A stretch of 64,000 bases of DNA from Kallipyga massiliensis ph2 (GCF_000311985.1 NZ_HE978585.1:1131443-1195442), one strand, 5' to 3'. Positions 42,988 through 52,856 are shown, numbered from the stretch's first letter. Notes: generated by a model from the letters alone, not told the origin. Translations and numbers: made by a program.

Positions 42988-45186
42988 ATGAATAGTTTCT
43001 TTGTCCGGGTCCTGGTTAATTCCGGAACCCGGATGACCGACAAACCCTTTACCTATGCCCTTCCTTCGGACTTGGAAAAAACCGTGAAAAGGGGGTCAGC
43101 TGTCTACGTCCCCTTTGGTCGGGGGAACCGAAAAACTCCGGCCATGGTCCTGGAGGTGACAGACCGGGTCCCCGACTTCCCCACAAAAGAGGTGATCCGG
43201 AAAATCGAAGAACTCCCTGATCTTCCCGAGGAAGCCCTGGCTATCGCTCAGTTTCTGGTTGAGACGACCTTGTCCGACTGGGCTTCCGCCCTCCAGTCCG
43301 TCCTTCCTCCCGGAGCCATCGGCGAATTTGTCCCCAAGATCCGGTCTTTCTACCGGCTGACGGAGGAGGGGAAGACCTCTTCGGTCCCTCCGAGGGCCCA
43401 CCGCCAGACCAAGGTCATGGATTACCTGAGAAAGGAAGGGGAGGAGGAGCAGGTTGTCCTTTTGAAAGCGACCGGGGCCTCATCATCCACCTTGAAAGCC
43501 CTTCTGGAGAAGGGGTGGATCGAGAAGGCAGACCGGCGGGTGGCCCGGAGAGAAGTGGAGGTCGGGGGGAGGGACCCCATGCTCCCTTTGACCGGAGACC
43601 AGAAGAAGGTCTTCGACCGGATTGTCCGGGAGAGGGGGACCTACCTGGTTTGCGGGGTGACCGGGTCGGGGAAGACGGAGGTCTACCTCCAACTGGTCGA
43701 CAAGGTCCTCCGTGAGGGCAAGCAGGCCATCGTCCTGGTCCCGGAAATATCCCTGACGCCCCAAACCATCGCCCGCTTCGAGGGGCGGTTCGGTCGCCGA
43801 GTGGCTATCCTCCACTCACGCCTCTCGACTTCCGAACGCTATGAGGAGTGGGAAAAGATCCGGGAGGGGGAAGTCTCCATCGCCATCGGGGCCCGGTCGG
43901 CCATCTTCGCCCCCTTTGAAAACTTGGGGTTAATCGTGATCGACGAGGAGCATGAAGGCTCCTATATTTCCGAGAAAAATCCCAAATACCACACCTACGA
44001 CATCGCCCGCTTCCGGACAGATTACCATGGAGCCAGCCTTGTCTTAGGGACAGCCACCCCCTCTATCCGGACCCTTTACCGGGTGGACGAGGGAGAGATC
44101 ACTCGACTGGACCTCCCTAATCGGGTCGGCAGCCGGTCCATGCCCAAGGTCCAGCTGGTGGATATGAGGGAGGAACTTAAAGCCAACAACCGGACCATGT
44201 TCTCCCGCCCCCTTTACCGGGCCATGGACCAGGCCCTGAAAGAGGGGAACCAGGTCATCCTCTTCCTCAATAAGCGGGGCCATACCTCCTTCGTCTTCTG
44301 CAGGTCCTGCGGTTACGTTTACCGCTGTGATGCCTGTGATGTGGCCATGACCTACCACAAGGGGCGGAAGCGGTTGGTTTGCCACTATTGTGGGCGGGAG
44401 AAGGTCCTGGGTAAGAAATGCCCCAATTGCGGGTCCAACGCCATCCGGGATTTCGGCGCAGGAACCGAGCAGTTGGAAGAAGAGGTGCGAAGACTCTTCC
44501 CCGAGGCGAGGGTGGTTCGGGCCGATGCTGATACCATGACCCGAAAAGGGGCCTACGACCGGGTCTACCGGGATATGCTGGCCGGAAGGATCGACATCCT
44601 CCTGGGGACACAGATGATTGCCAAAGGCTTCGATTTTCCCCGGGTCACCGTAGTCGGTGTTATGGCAGCGGATATTTCCCTCAACCTTCCTGATATCCGG
44701 GCCAACGAGCGAACCTTCCAGCTCATCACCCAGGTGGCCGGCCGAGCAGGGAGGGGAGACCAGCCGGGTCAGGTTTTTATCCAGACCTATAAAAGCGACC
44801 ATCCCGCCATTGTGACAGCCGCCCAATATGATGTGGATGCCTTCTACCAGTGGGAAAAGAAGATCCGGGCCATGAACCACTACCCTCCCTTCAGCCGGGA
44901 ACTCCACATCCGGATCACCTCCCCTGACCGGGCGGCCCTTCTTGACAAGGCTTATGACCTACGGGCTTTTATAGACAGCCGCCTGGGACGCTTGGAGGAA
45001 GGTCAGGTGGAAGGCCCGACCCCCTGTGTCATCGAGCGGATGAACCGGCGTTACCGTTTCGGCATCATGGTCCGGTCAAGCAAACAGGAGGATCTGAGGG
45101 GTCTAGGGAGGGAGATCCTGGATGCTTTTCCCTCCACGCCCAAAATCAACATTGTCCTTACCATGGACCCTGTGTCCATTTTTTAA
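42988..45186 (+). CDS. priA: Primosomal replication restart helicase PriA
   Basis: Superfamily 2 helicase that reloads the replisome at stalled forks, 732 aa. Walker A GVTGSGKTEVYL, DEEH in VIDEEHEGSYIS, and the zinc-binding cysteine cluster (CRSCGYVYRCDACDV, then CHYCGREK and CPNCGS) are complete. The N-terminal DNA-binding domain begins FFVRVLVNSGTRMTDKPFTY. The ATG at 42988 is used because the strong purine run AAAGGAGGGGG precedes it; ATG 42967 lies before that run. Confidence 0.95.
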   Translation: MNSFFVRVLVNSGTRMTDKPFTYALPSDLEKTVKRGSAVYVPFGRGNRKTPAMVLEVTDRVPDFPTKEVIRKIEELPDLPEEALAIAQFLVETTLSDWASALQSVLPPGAIGEFVPKIRSFYRLTEEGKTSSVPPRAHRQTKVMDYLRKEGEEEQVVLLKATGASSSTLKALLEKGWIEKADRRVARREVEVGGRDPMLPLTGDQKKVFDRIVRERGTYLVCGVTGSGKTEVYLQLVDKVLREGKQAIVLVPEISLTPQTIARFEGRFGRRVAILHSRLSTSERYEEWEKIREGEVSIAIGARSAIFAPFENLGLIVIDEEHEGSYISEKNPKYHTYDIARFRTDYHGASLVLGTATPSIRTLYRVDEGEITRLDLPNRVGSRSMPKVQLVDMREELKANNRTMFSRPLYRAMDQALKEGNQVILFLNKRGHTSFVFCRSCGYVYRCDACDVAMTYHKGRKRLVCHYCGREKVLGKKCPNCGSNAIRDFGAGTEQLEEEVRRLFPEARVVRADADTMTRKGAYDRVYRDMLAGRIDILLGTQMIAKGFDFPRVTVVGVMAADISLNLPDIRANERTFQLITQVAGRAGRGDQPGQVFIQTYKSDHPAIVTAAQYDVDAFYQWEKKIRAMNHYPPFSRELHIRITSPDRAALLDKAYDLRAFIDSRLGRLEEGQVEGPTPCVIERMNRRYRFGIMVRSSKQEDLRGLGREILDAFPSTPKINIVLTMDPVSIF

Positions 45187-45206
45187 ACATAGAAATGAGA
45201 TGAGAT

Positions 45207-45761
45207 ATGGCTTTCATGAATTTGCGAATCGAGGGCGATCCCATTCTTCGAAAGAAGTCCCGCCCTGTCAAAGAAATCAACGACCGGATCCGGAAGATTT
45301 TGGATGATATGGTGGAGACCATGTACAAGGAAGAGGGAGTTGGTCTAGCTGCTCCTCAAGTGGGGAAACTCCGCCGGATGGTGGTTATTGATGTGGGCCA
45401 GGGGCCCATCAAAATGATCAACCCGGAAATTATTGAACGGTCGGAAATATTGGAGGAGGATGTGGAAGGTTGCCTTTCTTTACCCGGCTTCAACGGGACA
45501 GTTCTTCGTCCGGAGGAAGTCCGACTCCGCTATACGGATGAGATGGGGGAGGACCATGAGGTCCAGGCCCGGGGACTTTTTGCCCGCTGCATCTGCCATG
45601 AAATCGACCATTTGGATGGGATCCTCTTCCGTGACCGGGTGGTGGAAGAAATCAACCTGGCCAATCCTACCCCAGAACAGGTGGATTATCTGAAGTCCCA
45701 TGGAATCCTCCAGGACCAATCCGATGATGGAGAGAGTTCGGCCAGCCTGGCCGAGGAGTAA
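45207..45761 (+). CDS. def: Peptide deformylase
   Basis: Removes the formyl group from new proteins. The three metal and active-site motifs are GVGLAAPQ, EGCLSLPG and HEIDHLDG. At 184 aa it is a somewhat extended form with a C-terminal tail of about 25 residues. It forms a functional pair with fmt immediately downstream. ATG 45216 is an alternative start. Confidence 0.95.
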   Translation: MAFMNLRIEGDPILRKKSRPVKEINDRIRKILDDMVETMYKEEGVGLAAPQVGKLRRMVVIDVGQGPIKMINPEIIERSEILEEDVEGCLSLPGFNGTVLRPEEVRLRYTDEMGEDHEVQARGLFARCICHEIDHLDGILFRDRVVEEINLANPTPEQVDYLKSHGILQDQSDDGESSASLAEE

Positions 45762-45788
45762 GGGTCTTTGCCCATAAGGAGGGTGAAA

Positions 45789-46736
45789 TTGAAAGTTGCA
45801 TTTTTTGGATCACCGGTCTATGCCCTTCCCTGCCTGGATGCCCTGGTTGAAGAAGAGGACATGGACCCTGTATTAGTCGTCACCCAGCCGGACCGGATCC
45901 GGGGCCGGAAGAAGGAAAAAACACCGACCCCGGTCAAGGCTTATGCTTTGGATCATGGTCTGGAGGTCATCTCTCCCGAGGATGTCAACAGCCCGGAAGC
46001 GATACGCAGGATCAAGGAGGCCGATCCGACGGTTTTGGTGGTTATCGCCTATGGTCAGATGATCGGCAAGGAGCTCCGCCAGACCTATGGGGAGGATATC
46101 CTCAACCTCCACGGGTCCCTCCTGCCCAAGTACCGGGGGGCTTCGCCCATCCAGGCCGCCCTCCTAAACGGGGAAGAGGAGACCGGGGTCTCCGCCATGA
46201 TCGTTCGAAAGGGCCTGGATGCGGGAGAAGTTCTGGCCCGGGCAAGGATCAAGATCCATGAGGAGGACGATTTGGAGAGCCTGGAGGACCGCCTATCCCT
46301 CCTTTCCGCCGATCTGATGGTGGAGGTCCTCCGGGATTATGAGGGCTATTTGGAAGTTAAGGAGGACCAGAATGAAAGCCTGGTGACCAAGACCCGGAAG
46401 GTGACCAAAGAAGATGCCTACCTGGATTTCACCAAGCCCGCTAAGGACCTGGTTAACCATGTCCGAGCCCTAAAGAACTGGCCGGGGGCGAAGTTCGACT
46501 ACCTGGGCAAGACCTACAAGGTCCATGGAGCCTCCGCCCTGGAAGGGGCCGGCCCGGAAGAGCCCGGGACCTTGGTTTCTGTTGAGAAAAATGGCCTGGG
46601 GGTGAGGACCGGAGAGGGAATTTTTCTTATCACCTCCCTTCAAGCACCTGGAAAGAAGGCCATGGCGGTAGGGGATTTTCTGAACGGAAATCCCTTGGAG
46701 GCGGGGGTCCTCTTTCAGGGAAAAGGTCAGGACTAG
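45789..46736 (+). CDS. fmt: Methionyl-tRNA formyltransferase
   Basis: Formylates Met-tRNA for initiation, 315 aa. The formyl-folate site NLHGSLLPKYRGASPIQ, the catalytic region following TGVSAMIVRKGLDAGEVL, and the C-terminal OB-like tRNA-binding domain are present. The likely start is TTG 45789: AAGGAGG at 45776-45782 sits six bases ahead and the N-terminus becomes MKVAFFGSPVYALP as in relatives; GTG 45783 touches the ribosome binding site. The gene rsmB, commonly next, is absent. Confidence 0.94.
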   Translation: MKVAFFGSPVYALPCLDALVEEEDMDPVLVVTQPDRIRGRKKEKTPTPVKAYALDHGLEVISPEDVNSPEAIRRIKEADPTVLVVIAYGQMIGKELRQTYGEDILNLHGSLLPKYRGASPIQAALLNGEEETGVSAMIVRKGLDAGEVLARARIKIHEEDDLESLEDRLSLLSADLMVEVLRDYEGYLEVKEDQNESLVTKTRKVTKEDAYLDFTKPAKDLVNHVRALKNWPGAKFDYLGKTYKVHGASALEGAGPEEPGTLVSVEKNGLGVRTGEGIFLITSLQAPGKKAMAVGDFLNGNPLEAGVLFQGKGQD

Positions 46737-46782
46737 ACCGAGGAGAGGGGCCGGATCGATAAGGTTGGAGAAAGGAGGAAGG

Positions 46783-47820
46783 ATGGAAAGAGGAATCAAT
46801 GGAATGAGCCTGGAAGAACTGGAGGCGCTTCTCAAGGGACTGGGTCAAGCGCCTTTTCGGGCCAAACAGGTCTTCCATGCCCTCCATGCGGAAGGCTTGG
46901 ATTCCCTGGATGAGGTGACCACCCTCCCCAAGGCCTTAAGGGAGGTCTTAAAAGACTACCCTTTACGGACCGTTAAGGAAGTCAACCAACTCCTTTCCCG
47001 GGACGGTTCCCGGAAATTCCTTTACGCCCTGGAGGATGGGAATACTGTGGAGACAGTCTATATGCCCTATCCCGACCGGACTACCCTTTGTATTTCTTCC
47101 CAGGTGGGCTGTAAGATGGGCTGTAAGTTCTGTGCCTCTACCAAAGCCGCCTTCGCCCGAAACCTTCAGGCGGAAGAAATTCTCAGCCAGGTCTATCAGA
47201 CGGAAAGAATCACAGGAGACCGGGTGGACCGGATTGTCCTCATGGGGATCGGGGAACCCCTGGATAACTACGATGAAGTGGTTCGCTTTCTCCGCCTCAT
47301 TACCGACCCCAAGGGAAAAAACTTGTCCGCCCGGGCTATCACCCTCTCCACCTGTGGTCTGGTCCCCCGGATTTATGATCTGGCGGAGGAGGGGATTCCC
47401 ATTAACCTGGCCATCTCCCTCCATGCCAGCTCCGATGAGGACCGGCGGCGGACCATGCCCATCGCCAACCGCTACTCGATTCAGGAGATCATCCGGGCCT
47501 GCATGGCCTATTTTGAAAAGACGGGACGGCGAATTTCCCTGGAATATGTTTTAATAGAGGGAGAGAATGACCGCCCCCAAGACCTGGACGCCCTGGCCCG
47601 CCTCTTTAAAGGGCCCATGTGGCATATTAACCTCCTCCCCTTGAATCCTATTAAAGAATACAAGGGGAGGCCCAGCGGGGAGGAGAGGATCTTCGCTTTT
47701 GAGGAAGCCCTCCACAGGCGGGGCATCCATGCCAGTATACGCAGGAAACGGGGAGAGGATATCGACGGGGCCTGTGGCCAGCTTCGAATCCTCTACCAAG
47801 GGATGGGAGGACCATCATGA
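46783..47820 (+). CDS. rlmN: Dual-specificity RNA methyltransferase RlmN
   Basis: Radical-SAM enzyme that methylates A2503 of 23S rRNA and A37 of some tRNAs. The cluster motif CKMGCKFCAS is at the centre of the N-terminal half, MGIGEPLDNYD binds SAM, and the catalytic cysteine near the C-terminus is in DIDGACGQLR. 345 aa. ATG 46783 follows AAAGGAGG. It overlaps the phosphatase gene by four bases. Confidence 0.95.
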   Translation: MERGINGMSLEELEALLKGLGQAPFRAKQVFHALHAEGLDSLDEVTTLPKALREVLKDYPLRTVKEVNQLLSRDGSRKFLYALEDGNTVETVYMPYPDRTTLCISSQVGCKMGCKFCASTKAAFARNLQAEEILSQVYQTERITGDRVDRIVLMGIGEPLDNYDEVVRFLRLITDPKGKNLSARAITLSTCGLVPRIYDLAEEGIPINLAISLHASSDEDRRRTMPIANRYSIQEIIRACMAYFEKTGRRISLEYVLIEGENDRPQDLDALARLFKGPMWHINLLPLNPIKEYKGRPSGEERIFAFEEALHRRGIHASIRRKRGEDIDGACGQLRILYQGMGGPS

Positions 47821-48560
47821 ACACCTACTCGCTCACCGATAAGGGACTCCAAAGGTCCAACAACCAGGACTCCTATGTGAACTATTTTTCTTCCCGTCTG
47901 GCCCTTTTCGTGGTTTGCGATGGAATGGGGGGCCACCGGGCCGGGGACACGGCATCCAAACTGGCCAGTGAAACCATCCAGGAATTTCTCATCTCCGCCA
48001 AGGAGAGGACTGATTACGAAAAGATGGTGGTTGAGGCTGTGGAGGCTGCCAACAAGGCGGTCTATGACCTGGCCAAGACCAACCCGGACTACTTCAATAT
48101 GGGGACAACCTGCGTACTTGTCCTGGTCCATGAGGGAAGGGCCATCATTGCCCATGTGGGGGACTCCCGAGTCTACCTCATGCGGGACCGGTCCCTCCGC
48201 CAACTGACCGAGGACCACTCCCTGGTTCAAAAGCTCATCAACCAGGGACTCCTGACCGAAGAAGGAGCCCGCCACCACCCTGAACGTTCCACCCTGATCC
48301 GGGCGGTGGGAACGGATGAGAGGGTGGAGGTGGAGCTGGACTACCTGGACCTGGAAGAGGGGGATACCGTCCTTCTCTGCAGCGACGGTCTAACCACCAT
48401 GGTGGAAGACCAGGAGATTTTAGATCTTTTACTAACGACAAGCGAGGCCAAGGATCAAGTGACCGGTCTCGTACAGGCCGCCTTAGATAGAGGGGGAGCC
48501 GATAATATTACGGTGACTGTATTTGAATATAGGAGAGCGACATGGACCAAGTTTTATTAA
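47817..48560 (+). CDS. stp: PP2C-family serine/threonine phosphatase (Stp/PrpC/IreP)
   Basis: Metal-dependent phosphatase that reverses PrkC phosphorylation. 247 aa; metal ligands in NNQDSY, VCDGMGGHRAGDTAS, HVGDSRVYL, LCSDGLTTM and GADNITV. It overlaps rlmN (ATGA) at the start and prkC by 19 bp at the end, so kinase and phosphatase are translated as a coupled pair. Confidence 0.95.
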   Translation: MNTYSLTDKGLQRSNNQDSYVNYFSSRLALFVVCDGMGGHRAGDTASKLASETIQEFLISAKERTDYEKMVVEAVEAANKAVYDLAKTNPDYFNMGTTCVLVLVHEGRAIIAHVGDSRVYLMRDRSLRQLTEDHSLVQKLINQGLLTEEGARHHPERSTLIRAVGTDERVEVELDYLDLEEGDTVLLCSDGLTTMVEDQEILDLLLTTSEAKDQVTGLVQAALDRGGADNITVTVFEYRRATWTKFY

Positions 48561-50515
48561 ACAACCGTTACCGAATCCTCCAGAGGATTGGGGTTGGCGG
48601 CATGGCTTATGTATACGAGGCTGAAGATATCCTTTTAAAGAGAAAGGTAGCCGTCAAGGTTTTAAAAAACCAATATATTGAGGACGAGGAATTCGTCCGG
48701 AAGTTTGAAAATGAGGCCCTGGCCGCCGCTTCTCTATCCCACCCCAACATCGTCAATATCTATGATGTCGGCAGCGAGGAGATCCAGGGACAGAAATATC
48801 ACTATATCGTTATGGAGCTCATCGAAGGATCCACCCTAAAGGATGCCATCGCCGCCCAAGGGCAGATGGACTCCTCAGTGGTGGCCCGGATCGGGAGCCA
48901 AATTGCCATGGCCCTCCAATGTGCCCATGACCACAACCTGGTCCACCGGGACATCAAACCGGCAAACATTCTGATCATGAAGTCCGGGGATATCAAGGTC
49001 GCTGACTTCGGGATTGCCCGAATTTCCTCAGCCTCCACCGTTACCTATACCAACTCCATCCTGGGGACGGTCCACTATATCTCTCCGGAGCAGGCCAAGG
49101 GACGGTTTACCGACTTCAAATCGGATATTTATTCCTTGGGTGTGGTCATGTATGAGATGGCCACCGGTCAGGTGCCCTTTGATGCGGATAACAGCGTGGG
49201 GATTGCGATCAAGCATATCCAGGAAAGCCCCGTCCCTCCCATTGACCTTAACCCGGACCTGTCTCCGGCCCTCAACCGGATTATCCTGACCTGTATGGAA
49301 AAAAATCCGGAAGACCGGTATGCCTCCGCTTCCGACCTGGTGGGGGATCTGAAGAATTTCAGGAACCTTTCCAACCGGGATACCGTCTACATGAAAACCC
49401 CGCCACCCATGCCGAACTACCGGCCCGAGGACCACAAGCCGGCGCGGAAAAAACATCGGGAAGTGGTCTATGAAAGCAATCCCAGCCACCCGGTGGAGGA
49501 AGAAGAGAAGAAGTCGGGCTTCCCCTGGTTTGCCCTGGTCTTGGTCGCCGTGGCCGTCGCCACCGTTCTTCTGGTCACCACCATCCTCGGAGGGCAAAAC
49601 GCCAACCGCCTGGAAGCCAGCCAAACCCGGGTTCCTCCCGTGATCAACTTATCGGTGGATGAGGCCATGGATCTTTTGAAAAATAATGACCTCCTGGGCG
49701 AGGTCGTGGAGAGAACCTATGATGACAAGACGGATGAGGGTTTAGTCATGGAGCAGTCCATCAAGTCCGGAACGACGGTGGACAAGGGAACCAAGGTGGA
49801 ACTCAAGGTTTCCCAGGGGAAAAACACCCTCCCCATACCGGATGTGACCGGGTCCAGCCAGGAAGACGCCGCCGCCACCCTAACCAATGCCGGTTTTACC
49901 ATGGGGCAGAATATCTTTGAAAATTCGGATGAGGTGGAAAAGGGCCATATCATCCGGACAGAACCTAGGGCCAATGAAAGGTTGGAGCAGGGGGGAAGGG
50001 TCAACCTGGTGGTCTCCGACGGTCCGGAGGAGAAGACCAGCAAGGTCCCCGTCCTTATTGGTGCGGACCAAAGCAAGGCCAACCAACTCCTCCAGGAAGC
50101 GGAACTCAAGCTGGGCTCCATCGAACCCAGGGAAAGCTCCTATCCTTCAGGGATCGTCATTGAGCAGTCTATCAAAGCGGGGGAGGAAGTGCCCACTTCC
50201 ACCACCATTAATCTGGTTATCTCGTCCGGTCCCAAGGCAAACCCGGAGCTTAACTTGGTGGACTTTACCCTCCGGATTTATCCCCCGGAAGGGAAGGAGA
50301 CTTTCAACGTTGAAGTCTTTGACTTCAAACAGAGCACGACCAAAGCCATCTTCCAGGGCAAGTTAAAGGCGGAAGATGTCAACCGGTCCGGCTACATCCC
50401 CATCCATATTCGGACAGCAGAGGACGCCGACCTCCGGATCTTCTATGACGGCAAGCCGGCCAAGGCCAATGAGCCGGGTCAGTCCAGTGGTGAACAACCC
50501 GGGAATCGCGATTAA
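48542..50515 (+). CDS. prkC: PASTA-domain Ser/Thr protein kinase (PrkC/IreK)
   Basis: Membrane kinase that senses cell-wall fragments. Residues 1 to about 270 are the kinase (GVGGMAYVYEAED, catalytic HRDIKPANIL, DFGIAR). A basic juxtamembrane region is followed by one transmembrane helix at about 325-347, then three PASTA repeats (about 362-430, 430-500, 503-570). A further 85 residues to the C-terminus, starting LNLVDFTLRIYPPEGKE, form an unassigned, probably beta-rich extracellular domain. The predicted substrate IreB is encoded at 10457-10735. Confidence 0.95.
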   Translation: MDQVLLNNRYRILQRIGVGGMAYVYEAEDILLKRKVAVKVLKNQYIEDEEFVRKFENEALAAASLSHPNIVNIYDVGSEEIQGQKYHYIVMELIEGSTLKDAIAAQGQMDSSVVARIGSQIAMALQCAHDHNLVHRDIKPANILIMKSGDIKVADFGIARISSASTVTYTNSILGTVHYISPEQAKGRFTDFKSDIYSLGVVMYEMATGQVPFDADNSVGIAIKHIQESPVPPIDLNPDLSPALNRIILTCMEKNPEDRYASASDLVGDLKNFRNLSNRDTVYMKTPPPMPNYRPEDHKPARKKHREVVYESNPSHPVEEEEKKSGFPWFALVLVAVAVATVLLVTTILGGQNANRLEASQTRVPPVINLSVDEAMDLLKNNDLLGEVVERTYDDKTDEGLVMEQSIKSGTTVDKGTKVELKVSQGKNTLPIPDVTGSSQEDAAATLTNAGFTMGQNIFENSDEVEKGHIIRTEPRANERLEQGGRVNLVVSDGPEEKTSKVPVLIGADQSKANQLLQEAELKLGSIEPRESSYPSGIVIEQSIKAGEEVPTSTTINLVISSGPKANPELNLVDFTLRIYPPEGKETFNVEVFDFKQSTTKAIFQGKLKAEDVNRSGYIPIHIRTAEDADLRIFYDGKPAKANEPGQSSGEQPGNRD

Positions 50516-50530
50516 AAAGAAGGGAGGGCT

Positions 50531-51433
50531 ATGAAGGAGAGTCCAAGCCTTAAGGGTCATATTGTTGAATCAGAAAAAGACCTCTATCTGGTGAACTGTA
50601 GGGTTGATGGGGAAGAGATCCTGGTCCCCTGCAAGGGTCGTGGGGTATTCCGGGATAAAAATCTCCGGCCTGTTGTGGGCGACTTGGTGGAAGTCTTTAT
50701 TCGAGAGGATAGTCCGGAAGGAACCATCCATAAAATTTACCCCCGGAAGAACCTCCTCCTCCGTCCTCCCGTGGCCAATGTGGACCAGGTCTTGTTGGTT
50801 CAAACCATCGAAGAGCCCAGCCTTAACCCTCTGGCCCTGGATAAAATCCTGGTCTCCATTGAAAGAAGGAATCTCCCTGTCCTCCTCTGTTTTAATAAGA
50901 TGGACCGGGCCGCCGAAGGGGAATTGGATAAGTGGACCCAACTTTATCAGTCCATCGGCTATTTCGTCCTCCAAACCAACGCCCTTACGGGAGAAGGCCT
51001 GGTCCCCCTGGTTGGTGCCCTCCAAGGAAAAATTTCTGCCCTGGCCGGTCCATCCGGAGCGGGAAAATCTTCCCTGGTTGCCAAGATGACGGGTCTGGAT
51101 GTCCAAGTTGGGGAACTTTCGAAAAAAATCCTCCGAGGCCGCCAGACCACCCGGAAGATCCGCCTTTTTCAAATCGGTCAGGAGGGTTATCTTTTTGATA
51201 CTCCCGGATTTTCAACCCTCAGTCTGGAGGAAGTGGAGGATATCAACCGGGTCCAGGACTTTTTCCCGGAGTTCACCCTTCTGAAGGACGCCTGCAAGTT
51301 TCGCAACTGTCTCCACCGGAAGGAGCCGGCCTGTGCGGTTAAAGAGGCCTTGGAAAGGGGAGAGGTCCATCCCAGTCGCTACCGGTCTTATTTAAAGATT
51401 TTGGAAGAAGTTGAAGGCTTTCGGTCCTATTAA
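50531..51433 (+). CDS. rsgA: Small ribosomal subunit biogenesis GTPase RsgA
   Basis: Circularly permuted GTPase that checks late 30S maturation. Motif order G4 (NKMD), G1 (GPSGAGKSS), G3 (DTPGFS) shows the permutation; an N-terminal OB fold and a C-terminal zinc site (CKFRNCLHRKEPACAV) complete the 300-aa protein. It follows prkC in the standard order. The downstream rpe start is 26 bp after its stop. Confidence 0.95.
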   Translation: MKESPSLKGHIVESEKDLYLVNCRVDGEEILVPCKGRGVFRDKNLRPVVGDLVEVFIREDSPEGTIHKIYPRKNLLLRPPVANVDQVLLVQTIEEPSLNPLALDKILVSIERRNLPVLLCFNKMDRAAEGELDKWTQLYQSIGYFVLQTNALTGEGLVPLVGALQGKISALAGPSGAGKSSLVAKMTGLDVQVGELSKKILRGRQTTRKIRLFQIGQEGYLFDTPGFSTLSLEEVEDINRVQDFFPEFTLLKDACKFRNCLHRKEPACAVKEALERGEVHPSRYRSYLKILEEVEGFRSY

Positions 51434-51458
51434 GGCCCATAAAATAAAGGAGTTTTTC

Positions 51459-52121
51459 GTGAAAAAAGTATTGCTACCCTCCCTTCTTTCTGCCGATTTT
51501 TCCCAATTGGATAGGGAATTGGATCGAATCGAGGTGGCCGGCGTGGACCACCTCCACCTGGATATCATGGACGGCCACTATGTGCCCAATATTTCCTTTG
51601 GACCGGGGCTCATTCAAAAGCTCCGCCCCAGGACCGACCTCTTCTTCGACGCCCACCTCATGGTCGAGGAACCCGATCCCTTTTTAGGGGATTTCAAAAA
51701 GGCAGGTTGTGACCTGGTCACCGTCCACCTGGAGGCTTCCACCCACATCCACCGGACCATCCAGGCCATCCATGCCCTGGGGATGAAGGCCGGACTGGCC
51801 CTCAATCCCGGCACATCGACAGAAGGCCTTTCCTATCTTATGAATGAATTGGACTTGATCCTGGTTATGTCCGTCAATCCCGGCTTCGGGGGACAATCCT
51901 TTATTCCCTCCGCTTTGGAAAAGATAAAAGATATCCGTCAGAAGATTGACCGGTCGGGACGAAAGATCATCCTGGAGGTGGATGGGGGGATTAAGAAAGA
52001 TAATGTAGAAGAGGTCATCCGGGCCGGAGCGGATTGGCTGGTGGCGGGTTCGGCAGTTTTCTCTCCAGGGAAAACGGAAACCAATGCCAGGGAATTTTTA
52101 GAGATCATCAGCCGGTATTAA
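51459..52121 (+). CDS. rpe: Ribulose-phosphate 3-epimerase
   Basis: Interconverts ribulose 5-phosphate and xylulose 5-phosphate. 220-aa TIM barrel with HLDIMDGHYVPNISFGP, FDAHLMVEEP, VMSVNPGFGGQSF and EVDGGIKKDN. The start is GTG 51459 with AAAGGAG six bases upstream; this gives MKKVLLPSLLSADFS, the family N-terminus. Confidence 0.95.
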   Translation: MKKVLLPSLLSADFSQLDRELDRIEVAGVDHLHLDIMDGHYVPNISFGPGLIQKLRPRTDLFFDAHLMVEEPDPFLGDFKKAGCDLVTVHLEASTHIHRTIQAIHALGMKAGLALNPGTSTEGLSYLMNELDLILVMSVNPGFGGQSFIPSALEKIKDIRQKIDRSGRKIILEVDGGIKKDNVEEVIRAGADWLVAGSAVFSPGKTETNAREFLEIISRY

Positions 52122-52149
52122 ACCGACTTTTTCCGGAGAGGAGAAAACC

Positions 52150-52842
52150 ATGAATCCCATTGAAAAGAAAAAAGCCCTCCTGGTGGCCGGGGGAGAGGAC
52201 CTTCCTGCCCCCGACCGGATAGCACAGCTTCTCGAAAAAGCGGATTATGTTATCTGTGCCGACCGGGGCTTTGACTATGTCAAGGGCTACGATTTTCCCA
52301 TAGACCGGGTGGTGGGGGACTTCGATTCCTCCAGCCGGCTTGGAGATCCGGCCTACCGGAAGATCTGGGAAGAAAAGGGGACCTCTTTTGAAAGCTTTCC
52401 CACCCACAAGGATGATACGGATTCCGAACTGGCCTTAAAGATCCTCCTGGATATGGGATTTCAAGAGGTTCTCTTCTTAGGAGGAACGGGATCCCGTTTG
52501 GACCATTCTTTTTCCAACCTCCTCCTTCTGGAGGCCTTTAGCAAAAGGGGGATGGATGTCCGGATGGAAGGCCGGAACAATCAAGTCCGCTTCCTTCCTA
52601 CCGGCTCCTATGTATTGGAGATGGCGGAGGAGGGGACCTATGTCTCCTTTTTTACCCTGGATCCGGACGTCTATTTGTCCTTGGAAGGCTTCGAATACGA
52701 CCTTGATCGCTTCCATCTGGTAGCCGGGACCTCCCGGGCCGTGTCCAACCACATTCTCTCTCCCCAAAACCGAATGGAAGTCCGGGCTGAAGGGGGAGGT
52801 GGGGTCTATTGCTTCTATTCCAAGGATGAGGAGGATACCTGA
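52150..52842 (+). CDS. thiN: Thiamine pyrophosphokinase
   Basis: Makes thiamine diphosphate from thiamine and ATP. 230 aa; CADRGFDYV, VVGDFDSSS, THKDDTDSELALK and the GGTGSRLDHSFSN loop are the family motifs. Last gene before a terminator. The small gene spoVM, found next in Bacillus, is not seen. Confidence 0.93.
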   Translation: MNPIEKKKALLVAGGEDLPAPDRIAQLLEKADYVICADRGFDYVKGYDFPIDRVVGDFDSSSRLGDPAYRKIWEEKGTSFESFPTHKDDTDSELALKILLDMGFQEVLFLGGTGSRLDHSFSNLLLLEAFSKRGMDVRMEGRNNQVRFLPTGSYVLEMAEEGTYVSFFTLDPDVYLSLEGFEYDLDRFHLVAGTSRAVSNHILSPQNRMEVRAEGGGGVYCFYSKDEEDT

Positions 52843-52856
52843 TTTCCCGCCTTGTC

